From Ampullaceana balthica (Eukaryota; Mollusca; Gastropoda; Lymnaeidae), in NCBI GenBank assembly GCA_944989445.1, contig CALYLW010000183.1:96936-160935 (forward strand): DNA of 64,000 bases. Reading direction: 5' to 3'. Positions 22,103 to 35,900 of this stretch are shown in pieces. Both the position numbers and the translations under genes were made by a program. The first letter of the stretch is position 1; every line of letters starts with the position of its first letter. The notes under the pieces were generated by a model. It made no database searches. It was not told where the DNA came from and saw nothing but the letters and a program-made list of their open reading frames with translations.

Positions 22103-22305
22103 CACGTTCGGGACACGTCCGGGACTCATCTTTAGCGTCTCTCTTCCTTTGTGCGTCTGATTTCGTCTGTCTGCATCTGTAGGCGTCCATCTGCGTCAGT
22201 CGTAGCCTTCTTCTGTGTGCATCTGTCGGCGTATGTCTTCATGTAACCATCAGCCCCTGTCTGTCATCGTCGGCCTGTTTCTTTCATTGCGTGCCCTCGA
22301 GTATT
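22103..22305. repeat. Spacer inside array B with TCTGCATCTGT-like words
   Basis: About 200 bp without the GGGACACGTCT unit, made of degenerate GTCTGTCTGCATCTGT/GGCGTC words. It may be a decayed array of another type or a small insertion. Confidence 0.6.
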
Positions 22306-25300
22306 ACGCCTGGGACACGTCCGGGACATGTCCGTGACACGTCTGGGACAAGTCTGGGACACAGCCGGGACATATCCGGGACACGTCCGGGATCCGCCGG
22401 GGACACGACTTGGATACGTACAGGACACATCTGCGCCACGTCTGGGACAAATCTGGGACACGTATGGGACACGCCCGGGACACATCCGGGACACGTTTGG
22501 GAAAATTCTTGGATACGGGTGGGACATAACCGAGGCAATTCTGAGACACGTCTATGACACATCCGGAACACGTTTGGAAAACGTCTGGGACACGTCAGAG
22601 AAACTCCTCGAACACGACCGTGACACGTATGGGACACGTCCGTGACACACCCGGGACACGTTTGGGAAAATTCTGGTACACGTCAGGCAAACGTCTGGAA
22701 CACATCTGGGACACGTCCCGGACACACCTGGAATACGTCTGGGACACGTACAGGACACGTCCGGGACACGTTTTGGACAATTCCGAGACAATTCTGAGAC
22801 ACGTCTAGGACACATCCGGGATAAGTTTTGGAAAATTGTGGGACACATCCTTAACACGTCTGGAAGACGTATGGTACACGTCAGGGACACGTCCGTTACA
22901 CGTCTGGGACATGCCCGGGACACACACGGGACATGTCCGGGACTAGTATGGGACACGACAGGGCCACGTTTGGGAAAAATGTTGGTACACATCCGGAACT
23001 CTTGTTGGACAAGTCTTCATCACCTGTGGAAAATGTCTATGACACGTCAGGGACACGTACGGGACACGACCGGGACACGTTTGGAGAAATAATGGGACAC
23101 ATCCGGAACACGTGTGGGACACAACCGGGACACAAGCCGGGACACAAGCCGGGACACATCCTGGACACGTCCGGTACCCGCACGGGACACGTCTTGGATA
23201 CGTACAGGACACGTGTGCGCCACACGTCTGGAACATATCCGGGAAACGAATGGGACACGTTCGGAACATATCTGGGACACATCCGGGACACATCCGGGAC
23301 ACATCCGGGAATTATTTGAGACACATCCGGGACACGTTTGGGAAAATTCTGGGACACGTCAAGGACAAGTCCGGAACACGTCTGGGACACGTGATGGACA
23401 CGTCTAAGACACGTACAGGACACGTCTGGGATACGTTTAGGACACGCCTGGGACATGTCTTGGACAAGTCTGGGACAAGTCCAGGACACGTATGTGAAAA
23501 TTATGGGACTCATCAGGAAAACGTCCGTTACCCACCGGTGACACGTCGTGGATACGTACAGGACACGTCTGCAACACATTTACGAAAAATCCGGGACAAG
23601 TATGGGACACGTCCAGGACGCATCCGGGACATGTCTGTGAAAATTTTGCGACACGTCTGGGACAAGTCCGGAACACGTCAGGGACACGTCCGGGAAGCAC
23701 CCAAGACACTTCTGGGACACGTACAGGACACGTCTGGGACATGTCTTGGACAAGTCCGGGACACGTATGGGACACGACCAGTACAATTCTGAGACACGTC
23801 GATGACACATCCGGGACACGTTTGGATAAATTCTGGGACACATCCGGAACACGTCTCGAAAATGTCGGGGACAAATCAGGGACACGTCAGGAACACGTCT
23901 GGGACAAGTCCGGGACTCCCACGGGACACGTCCTGGACACGTATGTAACACGACCGGGACACGTTTGTGAAAATTATGTGACACATCCTGAACACGTGTG
24001 GAATACAAGACACGTCTGGGACACGTACACGACACGTCTGGGACAAGTCCGGGACATGTATGGGACACGTCCGGGACGCGTATGAGACACGTCCGGGACA
24101 CATTTGGGACAAGTCCGAGACAATTCTGAGACACGTCTTGGACACATCCAGGACACGTTTGGGAAAATTCTGGGACACATCCGCAAAACGTGTGGGACAC
24201 GTCTTGATTACCTCTGGAAAATGTCTGGGACTCGTCCGGAACAAGTCTTGTACACGTCCAGACACGTCGGGGTACGTCTGGGACAAGTCCGGGGCACGTC
24301 TGGGACAAGTCCGGGACACGTCTAAGACACATCCGGGACACGTTTGTGAAAATTCTGGGACACGTCCCTGACACACCTGGGACACGTTTTGGAAAATCAT
24401 GGGACACCTCCGGAACACGTCTTAATCACCGTTGGAAAATGTCTGGGACACTTCAGGGACATGTCTGGAACACTTCTTTGACACGTCCGGAACACGCCTG
24501 GGAAACGTCTGTGACACGTATAGGACATGTCCGGGACACATCCGGGACACGTTTGAGAAAATTATGGGACACGTCTGGGACAAGTCCGGGACATGTATGG
24601 GACACGTCCGGGATACGTTTTGAAAAATTATGGGACACATCCGAAACACATCTGGAAAAAGTCTGGGACACGTCAGGGACACGTCCGGAAAACGTCTGGG
24701 ACACGTCCGGGACACCGCCAGGACACGTCCAGGACTAGTATGGGACACGACAGGGTCACTTTTGTGAAAATTCTGGGAAAAACGTCTGGGACACGTCTGG
24801 GACAAATCCGGGACACGTATGGGACACGTCCGGGACAATTCTGAGACACGTCGATGACACATCCGTGATAAGTTTGGAAAAATTCTGGGACACATCCGAA
24901 ACACGTCTCGAAAATGTCGGGGACACATCAGAGACACGTCCGGAACACGTCTGGGACAAGTCCGGGACTCCTACGGGTCACGTCCGGGACACGGTCGGGA
25001 CACATTTGTGAAAATTCTGTGACACATCCGGAACACGTGTGGAACACGTTTCGATCACCTCTTTCGAAAATGTCTAGGACACGTCAAGGACACGTTCGGG
25101 ACACGTACGGGACACACCCGTGAGACGTCTAGGACACGTACAGGACACCTACAGGACACGTCTGGGACGAGTCCGGGACATGTATTGGACTCGTCCGGGA
25201 TACGTCTGGAACACGTCAGGGACACGTATGGGACACTCCGGGACACATTTGGGACAAGTCCGAGAAAATTCTGAGACACGTCTAGGACACCTCCAGGACA

Positions 25301-27703
25301 CGTTTGGGAAAATTCTGGGACAAATCCGCAAAACGTGTGGGACACGTCTTGATCACCTCTGGAAAATGTCTGGGACTCGTCCGGAACAAGTCTTGTACAC
25401 GTCCAGACACGTCGGGGTACGTCTGGGACAAGTCCGGGGCACGTCTGGGACAAGTCCTGGACACGTCTAAGACACATCCGGGACACGTTTGTGAAAATTC
25501 TGGGACACGTCCCTGACACACCTGGAACACGTCTGGGACACTTACATGACACGTCTGGGACACATCTTGGACAAGTCCGGGACACGTATGGGACACGTCC
25601 GGGACACATTTGGGACAATTTCGAGACAATTCTGAGACAAGTCTAAAACACATCCGGGATACGTTTAGGAAAATTATGGGACACATCTGACAAACGTCTG
25701 AAAAAAGTCTAGGACACGTCCGGGACTCCCACGGTACACTTCCGGGACACGTACGGGACACGACCGGGACACGTTTGGGAAAATTATGTGACATATCCGG
25801 AACAAGTGTGGGACACGTCTTGATCACCTCTTGAAAATGTCTGGGACACGTCTTGGACACGTCCGGAACACGTCTTGGACACGTCCGGGACACGCCCGAT
25901 TCACGTCTGGGACACGTCCGGGACACATTTGGGACGATTCCGAGACAATTCTGAGACACGTCTAGGACACATTCGGGATACGTTTTGAAAAATTCAGGAA
26001 ACATCCAAAACACGTCTGGAAAAGGTCTGGGACACTTCAGGGACACGTTCGGAACTCGTCTGGGACACTTACATGACACGTCTGGGACACATCTTGGACA
26101 AGTCCGGGACACGTATGGGACACGTCCGGGACACATTTGGGACAATTACGAGAAAATTATGGGACACATCCGACAAACGTCTGAAAAACGTCTGGGACAC
26201 GTCAGGGACACGTCCGGAACTCGACTTGGACACGTCCGAGACACGCCCGATTCACGTCTGGGACACGTCCGGGACACATTTGGGACGATTCCGAGACAAT
26301 TCTGAGACACGTCTAGGACACATCCGGGATACGTTTTGAAAAATTCAGGAAACATCCAAAACACGTCTGGAAAATGTATGGGACACTTCAGGGACACGTC
26401 CGGAACTCGTCTGGGACACTTACATGACACGTCTGGGACACATCTTGGACAAGTCCGGGACACGTATGGGACACGTCCGGGACACATTTGGGACAATTAC
26501 GAGAAAATTATGGGACACATCCGAAAAACGTCTGAAAAACGTCTGTTATACGTCAGGGACACGTCCGGAACTCGTCTGGGACACGTTCGGGAAACCCCGG
26601 GGACACGCCCAGGACTACTATGGGACACGACAGGGACACGTGTTGGAAATTCTGGGACTCATCCAGGACACGTTTTTCGGAAATTCTGGAACACGTCAGG
26701 GACAAGTCAGGGACACGTCTAATTCACATCCGGGACACGTTTTGGAAAATCAGGGAAGCATCTGGAAGACGTGTGGGACACGTTTTGATCACCTTTTGAA
26801 AATGTCTGGAACACTTCAGGGACACGTCCGGAACACGTCTTTGACACGTCAGGGACACGTCCGGAACACGTCTTTGACACGTCAGGGACACGTCCGGGAC
26901 ACGGCCAGGGAAACACGTCCGGGACACGTCCGTAAAACGACCGGGACAGAAGCTGGAACAAATCCGGGACACGTCTGGGACACGTCCGCGACACGTCATG
27001 GAACACTTCTGGGACACGTACGGGGAACTTCTGGTACAACTACGGGACAAGGATGGGACGCATCCGGGACACGTTTGGGAAAATTATGGGACACGTCAGG
27101 GACACGTCTGGACCACCTCTGGAACACGTCTGGGACACGTCCCTGACACACCTGGAACACGTCTGGGACACGTACAGGACACGTCTGGGACACATCTTGG
27201 ACAAGTCCGGGACACGTATCAGACACGTTCGGGACACATTTGGGACATTTACGAGACAATTCTGAGGAATGTCTAGGACACATCCGGGATACGTTTAGAA
27301 AAACTATGGGACACATCCGACACACTTTTGAAAAACATCTGGGACACGTCCGGGACTCCCACAGTACACGTCCGGGACACGACCGGGACATGTTTAGGAA
27401 AATTCTGTGACACACCCGGAACAAGTGTAGGACACGTCTTGATCACCTTTTGAAAATGTCTTGGACACGTCAAGGAAACGCCCGGAACACGTCTTGGACA
27501 CGTCCAGGACACGCTCGGTTCACGTCTGGGACAGTTCCGGGACATATTTGGGACAATTCCAAGACAATTCTGAGACACGTCTAGGACACATCCGGGATAC
27601 GTTTTGAAAAATTATGCTACACATCCGAAACACGTCTGGAAAAGGTCTAGGACACGTCAGGGACACGTCCGGAACTCGTCTGGTACACGTCCGGGACACC
27701 CCG
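22306..27703. repeat. Tandem array B2, 11-bp unit with higher-order repeats
   Basis: Same 11-mer as B1. Long duplicated segments include 24181-24400 repeated from 25326 (offset 1145 bp) and 25981-26145 repeated from 26332 (offset 351 bp). The CTTGATCACCTCTGGAAAAT landmark recurs through the array, including 24207, 25352 and 25822. No genuine gene seen. Confidence 0.93.
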
Positions 27704-27709
27704 CACAGA

Positions 27710-28142
27710 CCTTGAAAGGTTTTTGTAAGGCCTCTTCGAAGGTCTCTTGGAAGGTCTCTTGGAAGTTGTCATGGAAGGCCTCTTGGAAGGTCTCTTGGAA
27801 GGTCTCTTGGAAGGTCTCTTGGAATGTCTCTTGGAAGGTCTCTTGGAAGGTCTTTTGTAACGTCTCTTGGAAGGTCTCTTGGAACGTCTCTTGGAAGGTC
27901 TCTTGGAAGGTGTCTTGGAAGGTCTCTTGCAAGGTCTCTGGGAAGGTCTCTTGGATGGGCTCTTGGAAGTTCTCTTGGAAGGTATCTTTGAAGGTCTCTT
28001 GGAAGGCGTTTTGGAAGTTCTCTTGGAAGGCCCATTTGAAGGTCTCTTTGAAAGTCTCTTGGAACGCCTCTTGGAAGGTCTCTTGGGAGGTCTCTTGGAA
28101 GTTCTCATGTAAGGTCTTTTGGAAGTTCTCTTGGAAGGTTTC
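27710..28142. repeat. Tandem array C, 12-bp unit GGTCTCTTGGAA
   Basis: About 36 copies of a 12-mer, 12 bp being four codons, so every frame is open as a four-residue repeat. The first bases (27709-27720) are in the opposite orientation (ACCTTGAAAGGT), marking a strand switch at the boundary with B. Confidence 0.93.
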
Positions 28143-28968
28143 GCACGCTCATGCACAGACACGCACAAGCACGCACAGACACGTGCAATCAGAAAAATGC
28201 ACGCGCAAGCTCGTGCAAGGACGCGCAGGCACGCGCAGGCTTACGCAGGCACGCACATGCACGCTCATGCACGCTCAGGCCCGCTCAGGCCCGCGTAAGA
28301 GCGCGCAGACACAAACAGGCATGCACAGACACGCGCAGGCACGCACAGACTCGCACTGACACGCACATGCACTCTCAGGCACGCACAGGCACCCGCAAGC
28401 ACCCGCAAGCACCCGCAGGCAGGTACAGGCACTTGCAGGCACTTGTAGGCAAGCGCAGGCACGCACAGACACGTATATGCATACTCAGGCACACACAGTA
28501 ATGCACAGGCATACGTAGGCACGTGCAGACACGCACAGACTCGTACAGGCACGCACAGGCACACACAGGCAAGCACAGGCATGAACAGACACAAACATAC
28601 ATGCATAGGCATGCTCAGGCACGCTCAGGCACTCGCAGGCACGCGTAGGCACGCGCAGGCACGCACAGACACGCACAGACACGCTCAGGCACTCGCAGGC
28701 ACGCGCAGGCATAAGTAGGCACACACTGGCATGCACAGGCACTCGCAGGCACGCAAAGGCACGCACAGAGAATGCGCTGGCATGCGCAGGCTCTCGTAAG
28801 CACGCCCAGGCACGCTCATGCACACTCTGGCCCGCTCAGGCACGTGCAGGCACGCGCATGCACGCACAGGCACGCGCATGCACGTGCAGGCACACGCAGG
28901 CACATACAGACACGCAAAGACACACACAGGCACTCGCAGCACGCACAGGCATGCACAGGCACACACAG
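28143..28968. repeat. Tandem array D, 10-bp unit CAGGCACGCA (inverted type A)
   Basis: The 10-mer CAGGCACGCA is the exact reverse complement of TGCGTGCCTG, the unit of arrays A1/A2. Plus strand nearly lacks T. It lies between the oppositely oriented arrays C and E. Confidence 0.93.
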
Positions 28969-29905
28969 ACCTTCCAAGAGACCTTCCAAGAGACCTTCCA
29001 AGAGGCCTTCCAAGAGGCCTTCCAAGAGATTTTCCAAGAGACCTTCCAATGGGCCTACCAAGAGACCTTCCAAGAGACCTTCCAAGAGAACTTCCAAGAG
29101 CCCATTCAAGAGACCTTCCAAGAGACCTTTCAAGAGACCTTCCAAGACACCTTCCAAGAGACGTTCCAAGAGACCTTCCAAGAGAACTTCCAAGAGACCT
29201 TCCAATAGACATTTTAAGAGACCTTCCAAGAGACCTTCCAAGAGGCCTTCCATGAGAACTTCCAAGAGACGCTCCAAGAGTCCTTCCAAGAGGCCTTCCA
29301 ATAGGCCTTCCAAGAAGCCTTTCAAGAGACTTTCCAAGAGACCTTCCAATCAGACTTCCAAGAGAACTTCCAAAAGGCCTTCAAAGAGACCTTCAAAGAG
29401 ACCTTCAAAGAGAACTTCCAAGAGCCCATCCAAGAGGCCTTCCATGAGAACTTCCAAGAGACCTTCCAAGAGACCTTCCAAGAGGCCTTCCAAGAGGCCT
29501 TCCAAGAGACTTTCCAAGAGACCTTCCAATGGGCCTTCCAAGAGAACTTCCAAGAGACCTTCCAAGAGACCTTCTAAGAGACCTTCGAAGAGGCCTTCCA
29601 ACAGACTTTCCAAGAGACCTTCCAATGGGCCTTCTAAGAGAACTTCCAAAAGGCGTTGTAAGGGACCTTCAAAGAGATATTCCAAGAGAACTTACAAGAA
29701 CCCGTCAAAGAGACCTTCCAAGAGACCTTTCAAGAGACAAGGCATTCCAAGATGCCTTCAAAGAAGCCTTCCAAGAGACCTTCCAAGAGGCTTTTCAAGA
29801 GGCCTTGCAAGAGACCTTCCAATAAACCTTTCAAGAGACCTTCCAAGAGACCTTCCAATAGACCTTCCAAGAGACATTCCAAGAGACGCTCCACGAGACC
29901 TTCCG
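28969..29905. repeat. Tandem array E, 12-bp unit TTCCAAGAGACC (inverted type C)
   Basis: About 78 copies of a 12-mer that is the reverse complement of the array C unit. C and E are therefore complementary across array D. A 422-codon open frame running through it is a by-product of the period. Confidence 0.93.
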
Positions 29906-32900
29906 AGACATTCCCCTTCCCGGGAATGGCCCTTTTCCAAAGCCTCGGGAATGGCATTTCCAAGCCTCGGGAATGGCTCTTTCCCAGAACAGGGAATGGC
30001 CATTATTAGTCCCGGCAAAGGCTCTTTCGCAGTCACATAATAGGCCCTTTCCCAGTCTAGGAAATGACCCTTTCACACTCCTGGGAATTGCCCTTTCCCA
30101 GCCTCGGGAATTGCCCTTTTCCCAGCCTTGGGAATAGCTCTTTCCCAGGACAGCGAATGGCCTTTATTAGTCCCGGGAATGGTCCATTCCCAGCCTCGGG
30201 AATGGTCCTTTCCCCGTCCCGGGAATGGCCCCTTCTCCCATCCTCGGGAATGGCCCATTTCCCAGCTCGGGAATGGCCCTTTTCCCAGCCTCAGGAATGG
30301 CCCTTTCCTAGTCCTAAAATAGACCCTTTCCCAGCCCCGGGAATGGTCCTTTCCCCGTCCCGGGAATGGCCCTTTACCAGCCCCGGGAGTGGTCCTTTCC
30401 CCGTCCCTGTAATGGGATTTTTTCCCAGCCTCGGAAATGGCCCTTTTGCCAGCCTCATGAATGGTCTTTTCCCAGTCCCAGAATATGCCCTTTCCCAGTC
30501 CAGGAAATGACCCTTTCCAAGTCCCGGAAATTGCCTTACCCATCCCCGGGAATGGTCCTTTACCCGTCCCGGTAATGGCCTTTCCAATCCTCGGGAATGG
30601 CTTTTTCCCAGGACAGGGAATGGCCATTATTAGTCCCGGCAACGGCTCTTTTGCAGGCACATAATTGGCCCTTTCCCAGTCCAGGAAATGACCCTTTCAC
30701 ACTCCTGGGAATGGCTCTTTCCCAGGACAGGGAATGGTCTTTATTAGTCCCGGAAATGGCCCTTTCCCAGCCTCGGGAATGGTCCTTTCCTCGTCCCGGT
30801 AATGGCCCCTTCTCCCAGCCTCGGTAATGACCCTTTTCCCAGCCTCGGGAATGGTCCTTTCCCCGTCCCGGTAATGGCCCCTTCTCGCAGCCTCGGAATT
30901 GACCCTTTTCCGAGCCCCGGGAATGGCCATTTTCCCAGCCTTCGTAATTACTCTTTCCCAGGACAGGGAATGACCTTTATTAGTCCCGGGAATGGCCCTT
31001 TTCCCAGCTTCGGGAAGGGCCCTTTCCCAGTCCCGGGAAAGGCCCTTTCCCAGCTCCGGGATTGTTCCTTTCTCCATCCCGGACATGGCCCTTTTCCAAG
31101 CCTTGGGAATGGCTCTTTTACAGGACAGGCAATGACTTTTATTAGTCCCGGGAATGGCCCTTTCCCAGCCCTGGGAATGGTCCTTTCCCCGTCCCGGGAA
31201 TGGCCCCTTCTCCCAGCCTTGAAAATGGCCCTTTTTCCAGCCTCGGGAATAGCCCTTTACCAGTCCCAGAATAGGCCCTTTTCCAGTCCAGGAAATGACC
31301 TTTCTCCAGTCCCGGGAATGTTTTTTTCCCTGTCCCGGCAATAGCCCTTTTGCCAGCCTCAGGAATGACTCTTTCCCATTCCCGGGAATGGCCCTTTCCC
31401 AGACCCAGAATAGGCCCTTTCCCAATCCAGAAAATGACCCTTTCCCAGTCCCGGAAATTGTCTTACCCATCCCCGGGTTTGGTCCTTTACCCGTCCCGGG
31501 AATGGCCCTTTTTCCAGCCTCGGGAATGACTTTTTCCCAGGACAGGGAATGGCCTTTATTAGTCCCGGGAATTGCCTTTTTTACGTCCAAGCAATGGCCC
31601 TTTTCCCAGCCTTGGGAATGGCCCTTTTGCCAGTCTCGGGAAAGGCCTTTTCCCAGTCCCGAGAATGGCCCTTTACCAGCCCCGAGATTGGTCCTTTCCC
31701 CGTCACTGGAATTGGCTTTTTTCCCAGTCTCGGGAATGGCCCTTTACCCAGCCTCGGGAATGGCCCATTCCCAGTCCCAGAATAGGCCCTTTCCTAGTCC
31801 AGGAAATGACCCTTTCCCAGTCCCGGAAATTGCCTTTCCCAGGAATGGTCCTTTCCCTGTCCCCGGAATGGCGTTTTTTGAAAGCCTCGGCAATGGCAAT
31901 TTTCCCAGCCTTGGGAATGGCCCTTTCCCAGTTCCGAGAATGGCCTTTTCCCACCATTAGTAATTACTCTTTCCCAGGACAGGGAATGACCTTAATTAGT
32001 CCGGGAATGGCCCTTCTCCCAGCATCGGGAATGGCCCTTTCAAAGTCCCGCAAATGGCCCTTCCCAGCCCCGGGAATGGTCCTTTCCCCTTCCCGGGAAT
32101 GACCCTTTTCCCAGCCCCGGGAATGGCCCTTTACCAGCCCTGAGAGTGGTCCTTTCTCCGTCCCTGGATTGGGCTTTATTCCAAGCCCCGGAAGTGGTCC
32201 TTTCCCCGTAATGTGGAATGACCCTTTTTCCAAGCCTCGGGAATGGCCCTTTCCCAGTCCAGGAAATTGCTTTATCCCGTCCCGGAAATGGTCCTTTTTA
32301 CAAGCCTCGGGAATGGCCCTTTCCCCGTCCCGGACATGGCCCTTTTCCCAGCCTCGGGAATTGCCCTTTCCCAGTCCCAGAATAGGCCCTTCCAAGTCCA
32401 TGAAATGACCCTTTCCCAGTCCCGGGAATGGCCCTTTACAGCCCCGGGAAATGTAGTTTCCCCGTCCCGGGAATCGCCCTTTTTCCTGACCTAAAAAATG
32501 GCACTTTTCCCAGCATCGGGAATGGCCCTTTCAAAGTCCCGGGAAAGGCCCTTCCCAGCCCCGGGAAAGGTCCTTTCCCAGTCCCAGAATAGACCCTTTC
32601 CCAGCCCCTGGAATGGTCCTTTCCCCGTCACGGGAATGGCCCTTTTCCCAGCCTCGTAAATGGCTCTTTCCGACAGGGAATGACCTTTATTAGGCCAGGG
32701 AATGGTCCTTTCCCCGTCTCGAAAATGGCCCCTTTTCCTAGCCTCGGGAATGGCCCTTTCCCAGTCCCGGGAATCGCCCTTTCCTAGCCACGGGAATGGT
32801 CCTTTTGCCAGTCTCGGGCATAGCCCTTTCCCAGTCTCAGAATAGGCCCTTTTCCAGTCCAGGAAATGACCCTTTCCCAGTCCCGGGAATGGTCTTTTCC

Positions 32901-35900
32901 CTGTCAAGGCAATAGCCCTTTTTCCCAGCCTCGGGAATGGCCCTTTTGCCAGCATCAGGAATGGCCCTTTCCTAGTCCCGGGAATGGCCCTTTACCATCA
33001 CCGGGAGTGGTCTTTTCCCCGTCCCTGTAATGGGCTTTTTTCCAAGCCTCGGAAATGGCCCTTTTCCCAGCTTCGGGAATGGCCCTTTACCAGACCCAGA
33101 ATAGGCCCTTTCCCAATCCAGAAAATGACCCTTTCCCAGTCCCGGAAATTGCCTTACCAATCCCCGGGAATGGTCCTTTACCCGTCCCGGGAATGGCCCT
33201 TTTTCCAGCCTCGGGAATGACTTTTTCCCAGGACAGGGAATGGCCTTTAGTAGTCCCGGGAATTGCCCTTTTTACGTCCAAGCAATGGCCCTTTTCCCAG
33301 CCTTGGGAATGGCCCTTTTGACAGTCTCGGGAAAGGCCTTTTCCCAGTCCCGAGAATGGCCCTTTACCAGCCCCGAGATTGGTCCTTTCCCCGTCACTGG
33401 AATTGGCTTTTTTCCCAGTCTCGGGAATGGCCCTTTACCCAGCCTCGGGAACGGCCCATTCCCAGTCCCAGAATAGGCCCTTTCCTAGTCCAGGAAATGA
33501 CCCTTTCCCAGTCCCGGAAATTGCCTTTCCCAGCCCCAGGAATGGTCCTTTCCCTGTCCCCGGAATGGCGTTTTTTGAAAGCCTCGGCAATGGCCATTTT
33601 CCCAGCCTTGGGAATGGCCCTGTCCCAGTTCCGAGAATGGCCTTTTCCCAGCATTCGTAATTACTCTTTCCCAGGACAGGGAATGACCTTAATTAGTCCG
33701 GGAATGGCCCTTTTCTCAGCATCGGGAATGGCCCTTTCCAAGTCCCGCGAATGGCCCTTCCCAGCCCCGGGAATGGTCCTTTCCCCTTCCCGGGAATGAC
33801 CCTTTTCCCAGCCCCGGGAATGGCCCTTTACCAGCCCTGGGGGTGGTCCTTTCTCCGTCCCTGGATTTGGCTTTATTCCAAGCCCCGGGAGTGGTCCTTT
33901 CCCCGTCCCTGGAATGACCCTTTTTCCCAGCCTCGGGAATGGCCCTTTCCCAGTCCAGGAAATTGCTTTATCCCGTCCCGGAAATGGCCCTTTTTACAAG
34001 CCTCGGGAATGGCCCTTTCCCCGTCCCGGACATGGCCCTTTTCCAAGCCTCGGGAATGGCTCTATTCCAGGACATGGAATGACTTTTATTAGTCCCGGGA
34101 AAGGCCCTTTCCCAGCCCAGGGAATGGTCCTTTCCCCGTCCCGGAATGGCCCCTTCTCCCAGTCCCGGGAATGGCCCTTTACCAGCCCCGGGATTGGTCC
34201 TTTCCCCGTCCCTGTAATGGCCTTTTTTCCCAGCCTCGGAAATGGTCATTTTCCCAGCCTCGGGAATGGCCCTTTCCCAGTCCCAGAATAGGCCCTTTCC
34301 CAGTCCAGGAAATGACCCTTTTCCAGTCCCGGAAATTGCCTTTCCCACCCCCGGGAGTGGTCTCGGGAATGGCCCTTTTCTTAGCCTCGGGAATGGCCCT
34401 TTTCCAGTCCCAGAATCGGCCCTTTCCCAGTTCAGGAAATGACCCTTTCCCAGTCCCGGAAATTGCCTTTCCCATCCCCAGGAATGGTCCTTTCCCTGTC
34501 CCAGAATGGCTTTTTTTGAAAGGCTCGGGAATGGCCATTTTCCCATCCTTGGGAATGGCCCTTTCCCATTTCCGGGAATGAACTTTTTCCCAGCCTTCGT
34601 AATTACTCTTTCCCAGGACAGGGAATGACCTTAATTAGTCCGGGAATGGCCCTTTTCCCAGCATCGGGAATGGCCCTTTCCAAGTCCCGCGAATGGCCCT
34701 TCCCAGCCCCGGGAATGGTCCTTTCCCCTTCCCGGGAATGACCCTTTTCCCAGCCCCGGGAATGGCCCTTTACCAGCCCTGAGAGTGGTCCTTTCTCCGT
34801 CCCTGGATTGGGCTTTATTCCAAGCCCCGGGAGTGGTCCTTTCCCCGTCCCTGGAATGACCCTTTTTCCCAGTCCAGGAAATGACCCTTTTCCAGTCCCG
34901 GAAATTGCCTTTCCCATCCCCGGGAATAGTCCTTTACCCGTCCCGGGAATGGCCCTTTTCCCAGCCTCGGGAATGACTCTTTCGCAGGACAGGGAATGGC
35001 CGTTATTAGTCCCGGGAATTGCCCTTTTTACGTTCAAGCAATGGCCCTTTTCCCAGCCTTGGGAATGGCCCTTTTGCCAGTCTTGGAAATAGCCTTTTCC
35101 CAGTCCCGGGAATGGCCCTTCACCACCCACGGGAGTGGTCCTTTCCTTGTCATTGTAATAGCCTTTTTTCCCAGCCTTGGAAATGGCCATTTTCCCAGCC
35201 TCGGGAATGGCCCTTTCCCAGTCCCAGAATAGCCCCTTTCCCAGTCCAGGAAATGACCCTTTTCCAGTCCCGGAAATTGCCTTTCTCATCCCCGGGAATG
35301 GTCCTTTACCCGTCCCGGGAATGGCCCTTTTCCCAGCCTCGGGAATGACTCTTTCGCAGGACAGGGAATGGCCTTTATTAGTCCCGGGAATTGCCCTTTT
35401 TACGTTCAAGCAATGGCCCTTTTCCCAGCCTTGGGAATGGCCCTTTTGCCAGTCTTGGGAATAGCCTTTTCCCAGTCCCGGGAATGGCCCTTCATCACCC
35501 CCGGGTGTGGTCCTTTCCCTGTCCCTTGAACGGGCTTTTAACCCCACCCTCGGGAATGTCCCTTTTCCCAGCCTCGGGAATGGCCCTTTCCCAGTCCCAG
35601 AATCGGCCCTTTCCCAGTTCAGGAAATGACCCTTTCCCAGTCCCGGAAATTGCCTTTCCCAGCCCCAGGAATGGTCCTTACCCTGTCCCAGAATGGCTTT
35701 TTTTGAAAGCCTCGGGAATGGCCATTTTCCCAGCCTTTGGAATGGCCCCTTTCCCATTTCCGGGAATGAACTTTTTCCCAGCCTTCGTAATTACTCTTTC
35801 CCAGGACAGGGAATGGCCTTTATTAGTCCGGGAACGGCCCTATTCCCAGCCTCGGTTATGGCCCTTTCCCAGTCCCAGAATAGGCCCTTCCAAGTCCAGG

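Noticed and set aside
20965..27703. CRISPR-like look of regular short repeats
   Set aside because: No unique spacers between repeats, eukaryotic context, and the units are contiguous 11-mers.
28772..30040. 422-codon open frame with (SKRP)n repeats, resembling basic DNA-binding peptides
   Set aside because: A 12-bp period leaves all frames open on both strands. The frame also crosses three different arrays.
34603..35757. 384-codon Gly/Lys-rich minus-strand open frame
   Set aside because: By-product of the 24-bp array F (8-codon period).
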